DNA of 48,274 nt, taken from positions 1 to 48,274 of the forward strand of contig CANRDD010000003.1 in NCBI GenBank assembly GCA_947629305.1, read 5' to 3'. This stretch comes from an uncultured Bacilli bacterium (GTDB lineage Bacteria > Bacillota_I > Bacilli_A > RF39 > UBA660). Position numbers and translations under genes: made by a program. This document shows positions 31,768 to 38,790 of the stretch, piece after piece; positions within the stretch are counted from its first letter, which is position 1, and each line of letters opens with the position of its first letter. Below the pieces are notes generated by a model. The model did no database searches. It was not told the origin of the DNA and worked only from the letters and a program-made list of their open reading frames with translations.

Positions 31768-32604
31768 TTCTGCTCAATCAGTAAAGGATAAACTGAAAAA
31801 TATTTCTAAAGAAAAAAATGTTGATTTTAATTCTGTAATGCGTTTTTATATGTATGATAGATTTGTTGAACGTTTATCAGTAAGTAAGTATAAAGATAAT
31901 TTTATATTAAAGGGTGGTTTCTATTTAAGTAAATTATTTGGAATAGATAATAGAAGTACTATGGATATTGATGCGGCAATAAGATAAGAAATGTAAAATT
32001 TACAGATGAAAATATTATTAAAATAATAAACGAAATTATTAATATAGATGTAGAAGATAATGTAAAATTTGAAATTCAAAAAACATCGGCAATTCGCACT
32101 GAAGATGTTTATGGTGGATTAAGAATTACAATAAATTTTACTTTAGAGAATATAAGAGATCAGTTTCATATTGATATAGCTACAGGTGATCCCATATATC
32201 CAGGTCCAGATGAATATAAATATGAATCATTAATAGGAAATGAGGTATATAATGTCTGGTCGTACAATTTGGAAACCGTTTTAGCAGAAAAAATAGAAAC
32301 TATACTAAGTAAATTAGAGGCAAGTAGTAGAATGAAAGACTATTATGATATTTATTTAATTTATAAATTTAAATTAAATAAAATTAATAAAGCTAAATTT
32401 AAAGGTGCCGTAAAGAAAACTTTTGAAAAAAGAGAATTTAATGTCGATTTGCTTGGAAATTTAAATATAATTAAAGATAGTAAGATATTAAGAGATAAAT
32501 GGACAAGTTATGCCCGAAAGAATAGTTATGCTCGAAATATAGAATTTGTTGAAACAATAAAATGCTTAGAAGAATTTGTTAATATAATACTAGAAGATGA
32601 ATAA
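31760..32604 (+). pseudogene. AbiEii-type nucleotidyltransferase toxin, frameshifted
   Basis: The toxin partner of the AbiE pair, in two frames. Part 1 (31760-31987) carries FILKGGFYLSKLFG and the catalytic STMDIDAAIR, then stops. Part 2, open from before 31990 to 32604, continues NVKFTDENIIKIINE, DPIYPGPDEY, ETVLAEKIETILSKL and SSRMKDYYDIYLIYK, the remaining family motifs. The break is an exact 5-nt tandem duplication ATAAG-ATAAG at 31979-31988; removing one copy gives AIR-NVKF in one frame with no other defect. All motifs are otherwise intact, so the mutation is recent, phase-variable, or a sequencing or assembly artefact. Confidence 0.9.
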
Positions 32605-32613
32605 ATTTTTAGA

Positions 32614-32662
32614 TTAAAGTAAATTACCACATTTGTTTGTCTAATGTGGTAATTTACTTTAA
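32614..32662. repeat. 19-bp perfect inverted repeat
   Basis: TTAAAGTAAATTACCACAT (32614-32632) and its exact complement (32644-32662) flank an 11-nt loop, 10 nt after the abiEii stop. It may terminate the abiE operon, although no clear U-run follows. Confidence 0.8.
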
Positions 32663-32684
32663 AAATATTTAAAATAATAGAAAC

Positions 32685-32744
32685 ATAGTTTTTGACAAAT
32701 CTACGGATAATTTAACTTTTATCCGTAGATTTGTCAAAAGCTAT
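32685..32744. repeat. 26-bp inverted repeat with one mismatch
   Basis: Arms 32685-32710 and 32719-32744, 8-nt loop. The inner 21 bp (TTTTGACAAATCTACGGATAA) are perfect. It is unlike the neighbouring repeat in sequence and has no T-run on either side, so it is not an obvious terminator. A small non-autonomous mobile-element remnant or a protein-binding palindrome are possible. Confidence 0.8.
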
Positions 32745-32785
32745 TTAACTTAACATACTTGTTCTAAAATAATAAAAGGGATATA

Positions 32786-33112
32786 ATGAATATATCCTAT
32801 TTTTTTTCGATTAAAATATTTATGAAATTAGATTTACCTTATAAGAGTAATATAAATAATATTTGTATTAATTTATTAAAAGATAATATTATTAATTATA
32901 GTAATAATTATAATTTAATAAAAGAATCGCAAATATATTTATATGCTAATTATTTAAAAGTATTTTATAATAAAAAAATATATATAATAACAATAATATC
33001 AATAAATACCTCTTTATATTGGTATTTAAAACCATGGCATAATACTTATTTATTAATTAAATATAAAACAAATATTAATTTAAATACTATTTTAACTTTA
33101 ATCCATGATTAA
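32786..33112 (+). CDS. Hypothetical protein, Ile/Asn/Tyr-rich
   Basis: A 108-residue frame with AAAAGGG 5 nt before ATG. It is rich in Ile, Asn and Tyr, as is typical of AT-rich coding here, with one hydrophobic stretch (IYIITIISINTSLYWYL, ~70-86). No family is recognised. It converges on gerM and overlaps it by 15 nt. It may be real or a chance frame in very AT-rich DNA. Confidence 0.4.
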   Translation: MNISYFFSIKIFMKLDLPYKSNINNICINLLKDNIINYSNNYNLIKESQIYLYANYLKVFYNKKIYIITIISINTSLYWYLKPWHNTYLLIKYKTNINLNTILTLIHD

Positions 33113-34027
33113 AGGGGATAAAGCTTCATCTAATACATTAAAACTTACTTCATTTACACCATAAGAATCGCGAAGAGATAAAGCAATAGAATATTTTACT
33201 TCTTCTAATATTTTATCATCATTTAAATTAGCAATTAAATAATTATCAAATGATAAAGATATACTATTTTCTAATAATTCATAATTAACTAAATTAGTTG
33301 AAGATGCTAAATAACTAATTAAATTAGTATGATAAATTGGTGTCGTTTTTAATTCTTTAATTATTATTTCTACTTTTTCACAATTTTCATTACTTATTGT
33401 TGTTACAGGAACATAATAATATAAATCATTATTTTTACTTAAATAATATACTGTTGTTTTACTAGTATCTTTAATAGAATCTAAATTATATATTTTATTA
33501 ATACCATAACTTTTATCTAATATAGCTGGTATTTTTTTCCCACTGGGCATTTTCATTAAAGGTTTATTATCTACATATAAACTTATTTTATTTATTTCTT
33601 TAAGTTCAGTTAAAGAATAAAGAATGGCTTCAATTAATTTTTCTTCATCATCTTTTTTAACATTTAAAATATTTTGATCAAAATTAAGTTTTAATAAACC
33701 ATCATTTAAATCAAAATTTAAAAGATGGGTATTTTCTGGTATTATAGCCATGAATCCTTCAGGAATATAACTAGACTTAGGACTATTTATAGTTAATGTT
33801 TCAATAATTTGACTAATTATTTCGTTTATTTCCTTTTTATTTTTAACAACACTCGTTCGGGCAACATATTCCATTTTATCAATTAAAAAAATTGGTAATT
33901 TTTCAGCTTCAATATAAGTTAAAGATTCTGATATACTTTCTTTCGTGGGAAAAATATATATAATTAATAAAATTATTAAAGCTAATGTTGCAATCATAAT
34001 TCTTCTTATTGACGATTTTTTTAACAT
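33098..34027 (-). CDS. gerM: GerM-like sporulation protein with two GerMN domains
   Basis: A 309-residue protein with an N-terminal transmembrane segment (~9-28) and two GerMN repeats (~60-165 and ~190-305), each with the pattern of helix, then INDGLLKLNF- or ENSISLSFDN-type strands and an ending resembling ISLYVDNKPL or VSFNVLDEAL. GerM of B. subtilis has the same tandem and helps assemble the SpoIIIAH-SpoIIQ channel between mother cell and forespore. The N-terminus here has no lipobox Cys, unlike the B. subtilis lipoprotein. It is the third gene of the minus-strand sporulation block. Confidence 0.85.
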   Translation of the reverse strand: MLKKSSIRRIMIATLALIILLIIYIFPTKESISESLTYIEAEKLPIFLIDKMEYVARTSVVKNKKEINEIISQIIETLTINSPKSSYIPEGFMAIIPENTHLLNFDLNDGLLKLNFDQNILNVKKDDEEKLIEAILYSLTELKEINKISLYVDNKPLMKMPSGKKIPAILDKSYGINKIYNLDSIKDTSKTTVYYLSKNNDLYYYVPVTTISNENCEKVEIIIKELKTTPIYHTNLISYLASSTNLVNYELLENSISLSFDNYLIANLNDDKILEEVKYSIALSLRDSYGVNEVSFNVLDEALSPLIMD

Positions 34028-34061
34028 ATTTAAACACCCATTACAAATATATTTTTAATTT

Positions 34062-34086
34062 AAAAAAAAAGACCTTAGTCTTTTTA
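34062..34086 (-). terminator. gerE terminator
   Basis: On the minus strand AAAAAGAC, 4-nt loop, GTCTTTTTTTTT, starting at the gerE stop codon. Confidence 0.8.
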
Positions 34087-34293
34087 AGAAATATTTAAAA
34101 TTCCCATGCGAATAAGTTCTACGACAGCTCCAGCTCTTCCTTTAACACCTAGTTTTTGAATAGCATTGGAGATATGATTCCGCACAGTTTTTTCACTTAT
34201 TTTTAATTCTTGGGCTATTTCCTTTGTTGATTTATTTAAAACAAGTAGGGAAAATACTTCTTGTTCCCGATCTGTTAAGATGCTTTTTTTCAT
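34084..34293 (-). CDS. gerE: GerE, late sporulation transcription factor
   Basis: A 69-residue LuxR-type helix-turn-helix protein with no sensor domain, which is the exact form of GerE. Its core LTDREQEVFSLLV...KSTKEIAQELKISEKTVRNHISNAIQKLGVKGRAGAVVELIRMG is strikingly close to B. subtilis GerE (quoted in parts: ISEKTVRNHISNA, QKLGVKGR, VVEL.RMG). GerE acts late in the mother cell with sigma-K to control coat genes. The frame extends to GTG 34302, but AAAGG lies 8 nt before ATG 34293. It lies between spoIIIAH and gerM. Confidence 0.93.
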   Translation of the reverse strand: MKKSILTDREQEVFSLLVLNKSTKEIAQELKISEKTVRNHISNAIQKLGVKGRAGAVVELIRMGILNIS

Positions 34294-34321
34294 AAACTTC
34301 ACCTTTCTTATTCTAAAAATA

Positions 34322-34343
34322 ACTTCATAATATTTTATGAAGT
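34322..34343 (-). terminator. Hairpin between spoIIIAH and gerE
   Basis: ACTTCATAA, 4-nt loop, TTATGAAGT, followed on the minus strand by TATTTTTAG. Likely a terminator or attenuator for spoIIIAH. Confidence 0.6.
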
Positions 34344-34366
34344 ATTTAGAAAAAAGGTGCTAGTTG

Positions 34367-34852
34367 TTATTCAAACTTAACTGTTATATACTTTTGGGTA
34401 TTATATAAACTTTGTACTTCCCGAATGATATTATTAGCTAGTTCATTTGAATGTTCTTTACTAGAACATATAATACTAATAGTATCATTATTAAGTTTAA
34501 CAAAAGTATCAAATTTAAATTTTTCTTTAATTAATTTTTCAATTTTTTCTGTTTCACTCTTTTGATTACTAAGAGCTTGTAAACTATTATAGGCATCATT
34601 TTTTTCTTCTAAAGAAGCCGCGGTATCAAGTAAAATATTTTGATAATTTTCAATTTGCTTTAATATTTCTTCATCTTCACTAACTCTTAAAGCGACAATT
34701 ACATCTGATTCTTTAACCTCCAAAACATCAGAGACATCATTGTTTCCAGCTAAGACACTTAAAGTATCATCATCCATCGTGACATAATAAATACCTAAAA
34801 CTAAAATTAGGGAAAATAAGGTTATAAACCATAAATTTTGTTTGTTAATCAT
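34367..34852 (-). CDS. spoIIIAH: SpoIIIAH-like sporulation channel protein
   Basis: A 161-residue protein. The N-terminus MINKQNLWFITLFSLILVLGIYYV is the SpoIIIAH pattern (Lys-Gln-x-x-Trp then a membrane helix), followed by an acidic linker, a helical region (~60-110) and a C-terminal ring-building domain (FKFDTFVKLNNDTISIICSS..., ending NTQKYITVKFE). It contacts SpoIIQ across the intermembrane space. In B. subtilis it is the eighth gene of spoIIIA; here it stands apart from the other spoIIIA genes. Upstream, on its coding strand, GCTCATATAGTT resembles a sigma-E -10. Confidence 0.87.
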   Translation of the reverse strand: MINKQNLWFITLFSLILVLGIYYVTMDDDTLSVLAGNNDVSDVLEVKESDVIVALRVSEDEEILKQIENYQNILLDTAASLEEKNDAYNSLQALSNQKSETEKIEKLIKEKFKFDTFVKLNNDTISIICSSKEHSNELANNIIREVQSLYNTQKYITVKFE

Positions 34853-34973
34853 TTCTTCATCCTTTCTTATTCTAATTAACTATATGAGCTTTTTTTAAAA
34901 ATATTTAAAAAAATTTAAGAAAAAAAAAGGAAATTGGGCATCTATCGGATTATATATATATGAAGGGAGAATT

Positions 34974-37031
34974 TTGGAATATATGCAAACGGTTAAACAA
35001 CACGATACAAAAGACTGTGGAGCATGCTGTCTTTTAGCCATTATTAAATATTATAAAGGGAATGTTCCTTTAGAGAAAGTTCGTCTTGATGCTAAAGTTA
35101 CATCAAGAGGAACCTCGGCTTTAAATTTAATTGAAGCAAGTAAAAAATATGGTTTTGAAGCCATGGGGGTTAAGGTTGATAATCTTCAACAGGACAATAT
35201 AAAATTGCCAGCTATAGCTCATATAATTACTAAAAATGGTTTAGAACATTTCGTTGTTATTTATAAAATTAAATCATCAGTGCTTTATATCATGGATCCA
35301 GCTAAAGGAAAAATAATAATGAAAACGAGTGAGTTTAATAAACTTTGGGATCATGTTTTATTACTTTTTTATCCCAAGATGCCTATTATTTTTATGAAGT
35401 CTAATAATAGTTTATTAACTTTATTTTTAAAAATAATAGGTAAACAAAAAACATTATTCTTAAGTATTATTATAACTAGTAGTATTTTATGTTTTTTAAC
35501 CATTATCAATAGTTTTTATTTAAAAGTTGTTGTTGAAGCGATAAATGAGGGTTGTGATTTATCTTATATTTATTTTTGGTTAATAGTTTTTTCTTTTTTA
35601 CTTTTATTTAAACTATTATTTTCTAATATGCGAAAAGTTTTAGAAAATCACTTAAATAAAAATATTGATACACTACTTTTAGCCCAATTTATTGAGCATA
35701 TTTTCCATCTTCCTTTAAGTTCAATAGAAGCTAGAACAAGTGGAGAGATTATGACAAGGGTAGGTGAAGTTTTAAATATTAAATCTCTTTTCACAGATAT
35801 CTTTATTAATACTTTTTTAGATTTATTTCTAGCTTTAAGTATTATGCCTATTTTATATATAATTAACATTTCGTTACTTAAAATAATCCTTCTTTTTCTA
35901 ATAATTTATTTTCTAATAAATTTAGGAATAAATAAAATAGTTTATAAAAAGGCATATCAAAATATTGAACTAGAAGCTGAGTTTAATACCACATTACTTG
36001 AAGCCTTAAATATGTTAGTTAGTTTAAAAAACTTACAAAAAGTAAAGATAGCTTTACAAAAAATAGAAGAAAAGCTATCGAACTATTTGTATGATAACTT
36101 TAAAGTTGTTCAGTTTTTAAATAATCAAAATAATTTAAAAATATGGTTAAATGAAATAGGTTTATTTTTAATTAATGGTTTAGGATTTATTTTGATTTAT
36201 CAAAATAAATTATCTTTAACTAATTTAATTACTTTTAATACCTTACTTACCTTTTTCTTAGAACCTTTAAAACATATCATGGATACTATACCTAAATTAT
36301 TATTTATTAAAGCTAGTTTTACCAAAATTAATGAATTTTTAAGTATTGAAGAAGAAAAGGAGGGAAATAGTAAGTACTTAGATAATTATGATTTAGAGAT
36401 TACTAGTTTAAAATATAGTTATAATAATTATGATTTAGTTATTAATAATTTAAATGTAGAAATAAAGATGGGGGAAGTAGTCTTATTAAAAGGGGCAAGT
36501 GGGACGGGTAAATCAACTTTATGTAAGATTTTAACTAAAAGTATTGTAGATTATCAAGGTAATATTTTAATTGCTAACTATAATCTAAAAGATTATAGTT
36601 TAGCAGTAATAAGAAATAATATTACTTATGTATCCCAAAGAGAAAGTTTATGCACGGGTACAATTAAAGATAATATTTGTTTAGGTAAAATGGTTGATGA
36701 GAAAAGATTTTTAGAAGTATGCAGGATTTGTCATATTGAAAATATTGTTAGTAGTAAACCTTTAAGATATAATACGATAATTAATAATGAATCAAGTTTT
36801 ATCTCGGGAGGAGAAAGACAAAGAATTATTTTAGCTAGAGCTTTAATGGAAGATGCAAATATTTATTTAATTGATGAAGCTTTAAGTGAAGTCGATTATG
36901 CTTTAGAAAGATCTATTTTAAATAATTTATTTATCTTTTTAAAAGGAAAAACTATTATTTATATTACCCATAAAAATCAAGATGATTTATTTAAACATAT
37001 TCTTTACTTGGAGGCTAAAAATGGATTATAA
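34974..37031 (+). CDS. Peptidase-containing ABC transporter (C39 bacteriocin exporter)
   Basis: A 685-residue exporter that cuts double-glycine leaders and exports the mature peptide. Residues ~1-130 form a C39 peptidase: HDTKDCGACC (catalytic Cys ~15), His in GLEHFVVIY (~90) and IMDPAKG (Asp ~107). Six membrane helices lie between ~155 and ~440. The nucleotide-binding domain has Walker A GASGTGKST (~508), signature SGGERQR (~611) and Walker B IYLIDEALSEVD. The start is TTG 34974 (4 nt from AAGGGAG) or ATG 34983. Two small double-glycine peptides follow in the same operon, which are its probable substrates. Confidence 0.93.
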   Translation: MEYMQTVKQHDTKDCGACCLLAIIKYYKGNVPLEKVRLDAKVTSRGTSALNLIEASKKYGFEAMGVKVDNLQQDNIKLPAIAHIITKNGLEHFVVIYKIKSSVLYIMDPAKGKIIMKTSEFNKLWDHVLLLFYPKMPIIFMKSNNSLLTLFLKIIGKQKTLFLSIIITSSILCFLTIINSFYLKVVVEAINEGCDLSYIYFWLIVFSFLLLFKLLFSNMRKVLENHLNKNIDTLLLAQFIEHIFHLPLSSIEARTSGEIMTRVGEVLNIKSLFTDIFINTFLDLFLALSIMPILYIINISLLKIILLFLIIYFLINLGINKIVYKKAYQNIELEAEFNTTLLEALNMLVSLKNLQKVKIALQKIEEKLSNYLYDNFKVVQFLNNQNNLKIWLNEIGLFLINGLGFILIYQNKLSLTNLITFNTLLTFFLEPLKHIMDTIPKLLFIKASFTKINEFLSIEEEKEGNSKYLDNYDLEITSLKYSYNNYDLVINNLNVEIKMGEVVLLKGASGTGKSTLCKILTKSIVDYQGNILIANYNLKDYSLAVIRNNITYVSQRESLCTGTIKDNICLGKMVDEKRFLEVCRICHIENIVSSKPLRYNTIINNESSFISGGERQRIILARALMEDANIYLIDEALSEVDYALERSILNNLFIFLKGKTIIYITHKNQDDLFKHILYLEAKNGL

Positions 37032-37428
37032 TACGCTTTTAAATATTAAAGTACCTTTAAAATTATTTTACACAATTTTAATATTTATTTTTCTTTTAGC
37101 TTTAATAATTATAAGTAATTTAAAGTATTATGAAACCAAAGATTATGAAGGTATATATCAAGATAATTTAATTAAAATAAATGTTTACCAAAAAGACCTT
37201 GATACAATATTAAATGGAACATTTATTAAAATTAATAACCAAAAATATAATTATCAAATAATCTCTTTAAGTGAAGTAATTATAGATAATAATAAAAACT
37301 ATCAAATAATAAGTATCCAAATTAATAATCAATTTTGGCCTAATGAAGTATTAAATATAAAAGCTTATGCTCATAAAGAAAGTATTAAAGAAAAAATATT
37401 AAAATATATAGGAAAGGAGATGGAATAA
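37021..37428 (+). CDS. Bacteriocin-locus accessory or immunity membrane protein
   Basis: A 135-residue protein with one N-terminal membrane helix (~12-33) and an extracytoplasmic beta-rich region (~45-120, IKINVYQKDLDTILNGTFIKIN, YQIISIQI). It resembles a truncated HlyD-type accessory subunit: short barrel-like domain but no coiled-coil hairpin. It could instead be the immunity protein, which is otherwise missing from the locus. GGAGG is 7 nt before ATG 37021, which overlaps the exporter by 11 nt, and the stop abuts the start of the first peptide gene, so all four genes are coupled. Confidence 0.65.
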   Translation: MDYNTLLNIKVPLKLFYTILIFIFLLALIIISNLKYYETKDYEGIYQDNLIKINVYQKDLDTILNGTFIKINNQKYNYQIISLSEVIIDNNKNYQIISIQINNQFWPNEVLNIKAYAHKESIKEKILKYIGKEME

Positions 37429-37578
37429 ATGGTTTTATCAAAAGAAGAATTAACCAAAGTTCAAGGGGGAAGTAAAACCCTCTGGTTTATCGTCGGGGTT
37501 ATAGGTACTTTTTTAGCCGGATTATTTGATGGTATCGTTAATCCTAATCGTTGTAATTCTGATTCTGATTCTGATTAA
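37429..37578 (+). CDS. Double-glycine-leader bacteriocin-like peptide, chain 1
   Basis: A 49-residue peptide that starts at the base after the preceding stop. The leader MVLSKEELTKVQGG ends in GG, the C39 peptidase site, with the leader pattern LSxxELxxVxGG. The mature part (~35 residues) begins SKTLWFIVGVIG and has a hydrophobic helix with GxxxG-type spacing (GLFDG) and a polar Asp/Ser-rich end (SDSDSD). The SD GAAAGGAG is upstream. Small Gly-rich helices with GxxxG motifs are typical of two-peptide (class IIb) bacteriocins. Confidence 0.85.
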   Translation: MVLSKEELTKVQGGSKTLWFIVGVIGTFLAGLFDGIVNPNRCNSDSDSD

Positions 37579-37605
37579 TTTAAACTTTAGAAAGGAGGTT
37601 TTAAA

Positions 37606-37767
37606 ATGGAATTAAGTAAGCAAGAGTTAAAAAACATCGTAGGAGGAGAGTCTATAGGGACAGTGATTAATGCCATTACTAAAGCATTTTCGACGATTTT
37701 TGACTTTGGTCGTTCAGTAGGTTCTGCTTTAAGAAGAATAACAAGTAAAAAATATTGCGAAATATAG
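37606..37767 (+). CDS. Double-glycine-leader bacteriocin-like peptide, chain 2
   Basis: A 53-residue peptide. The leader MELSKQELKNIVGG ends in GG, and the match to chain 1 (LSK-x-EL-x-x-V-x-GG) shows both are made for the same exporter. The mature chain (39 residues) has an amphipathic helix with GxxxG (GRSVG) and a basic end (RRITSKKYC). It starts 27 nt after chain 1 with a perfect AAAGGAGG. It is more basic than chain 1, which suits the two chains of a heteromeric bacteriocin. Confidence 0.85.
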   Translation: MELSKQELKNIVGGESIGTVINAITKAFSTIFDFGRSVGSALRRITSKKYCEI

Positions 37768-37810
37768 GTGAATTATTCCCCTTATTCCTTTAAATTCTTG
37801 CAAAAAAGAG

Positions 37811-37839
37811 TTGCAAGCCCAAAATCATAATGTTATAAT
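37811..37839 (+). promoter_or_regulatory. Promoter of the rpsU cluster
   Basis: TTGCAA (37811-37816), 17-nt spacer, TATAAT (37834-37839). The -35 lies in an inverted repeat (CTTGCAA/TTGCAAG, 7-nt loop) that has no T-run, so it is likely not a terminator for the bacteriocin operon. Confidence 0.65.
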
Positions 37840-37871
37840 ATTCTATAGAAAAAAACGGAAGGAGGGAAAAA

Positions 37872-38057
37872 ATGACAAAAGTTGTGGTTAAAAATGGCGA
37901 TGTTGAATATGCTTTAAAAAAGTTTAAAGCTAAATTTGCCAAGAGCGGTGTCCCTTCTGAAGTGAAGAAAAGAAAACACTATGAAAAACCTGGAGTAAAA
38001 AGAAGAAATGAAATTAAAGAAGGAATTAAAAATTCCCATAAGAAAAATCGAGGTTAA
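37872..38057 (+). CDS. rpsU: 30S ribosomal protein S21
   Basis: A 61-residue basic protein with the S21 pattern: VKNGDVEYALKKFKAKFAKSG followed by EVKKRKHYEKPGVKRR. It is the small-subunit protein near the anti-Shine-Dalgarno end of 16S rRNA. Strong AAGGAGGG. Only 2 nt separate it from the yqeY-like gene, the usual pairing. Confidence 0.95.
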   Translation: MTKVVVKNGDVEYALKKFKAKFAKSGVPSEVKKRKHYEKPGVKRRNEIKEGIKNSHKKNRG

Positions 38058-38059
38058 AA

Positions 38060-38494
38060 ATGAATGCACAAATTAATGAAGATTTAAAGGTTGCAATGAA
38101 AAACCAAGATAAGTTTACTTTATCAGTCTTAAGAATGCTTAAAAGTGCTTTACAATTAGAAAGTATTAGTAAGAAACATGAATTAGATGATAATGAAGTT
38201 ATTGCCGTATTAAAAAAACAAGTTAAGTTACGAAAAGATTCAATCACGGAGTTTGCTAAATTTGCTAAAGATGATAAAATCGCGGATTTAGAAAAAGAAA
38301 TTGCCATAATAGATAAATACTTACCTCAAGAAGCATCAAAGGAAGAAATTGAAAAGGTTATTGATGAGTGCTTTAGCATCCTTAAACCAACATCAATTAA
38401 AGACATGGGGCAAGTAATGAAGGAAGTAACTAAGAAATTAAATAATGCGGATATGGCTTTAGTTAGTAAGCTTGTCAAAGAAAAATTACAGTAA
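38060..38494 (+). CDS. yqeY: GatB/YqeY domain-containing protein
   Basis: A 144-residue YqeY-family protein, similar to the C-terminal domain of GatB that contacts tRNA in the Asp/Glu amidotransferase complex. It shows the family's LKVAMKNQDKFTLSVLRMLKSAL start, KEIAIIDKYLPQ motif and a C-terminal GQVMKEVTKK...D. Its role as a free protein is not established. The rpsU-yqeY pair is a widely conserved arrangement. Confidence 0.93.
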   Translation: MNAQINEDLKVAMKNQDKFTLSVLRMLKSALQLESISKKHELDDNEVIAVLKKQVKLRKDSITEFAKFAKDDKIADLEKEIAIIDKYLPQEASKEEIEKVIDECFSILKPTSIKDMGQVMKEVTKKLNNADMALVSKLVKEKLQ

Positions 38495-38517
38495 TTATTC
38501 TTACTGTAATTTTTTTT
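38485..38517 (+). terminator. yqeY terminator
   Basis: ATTACAGTAA, 6-nt loop, TTACTGTAATTTTTTTT spanning the end of yqeY. Confidence 0.85.
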
Positions 38518-38544
38518 GGCATATAATTTAAAAGGTGATTGATT

Positions 38545-38790
38545 TTGCATTTAAAAGAAAACCTTATTAATTTTTTATATGATTTAGATTATTTTATTAC
38601 AATCTATGATAATTATATTCATATTTTTAATTACAAAGAGTTAATTAGTTTAAGTGATACCAAAATAATCTTAAAAATGCCTAATTTTACTTTAGAAATA
38701 AAAGGTAATAATTTATTTATAACTAAAATGTTAAAAAATGAATTATTAATAAAAGGAAATATTCTTTTGGTAGGTAAAAGTAATGAATAA
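38545..38790 (+). CDS. yqfC: YqfC/YabP-family sporulation protein
   Basis: An 81-residue protein of the YabP/YqfC family, with the C-terminal pattern ISLSDTKIILKMPNFTLEIKGNNLFITKM. In Bacillus yqfC is a sigma-E-dependent sporulation gene beside yqfD. The frame extends to TTG 38539, but AAAGGTGA is about 6 nt before TTG 38545. It overlaps yqfD by 8 nt. Confidence 0.82.
   Translation: MHLKENLINFLYDLDYFITIYDNYIHIFNYKELISLSDTKIILKMPNFTLEIKGNNLFITKMLKNELLIKGNILLVGKSNE

Noticed and set aside
31760-32604. Programmed ribosomal frameshift in the AbiEii toxin
   Set aside because: No slippery heptamer is evident at the junction, and an exact 5-nt tandem duplication explains the shift fully.
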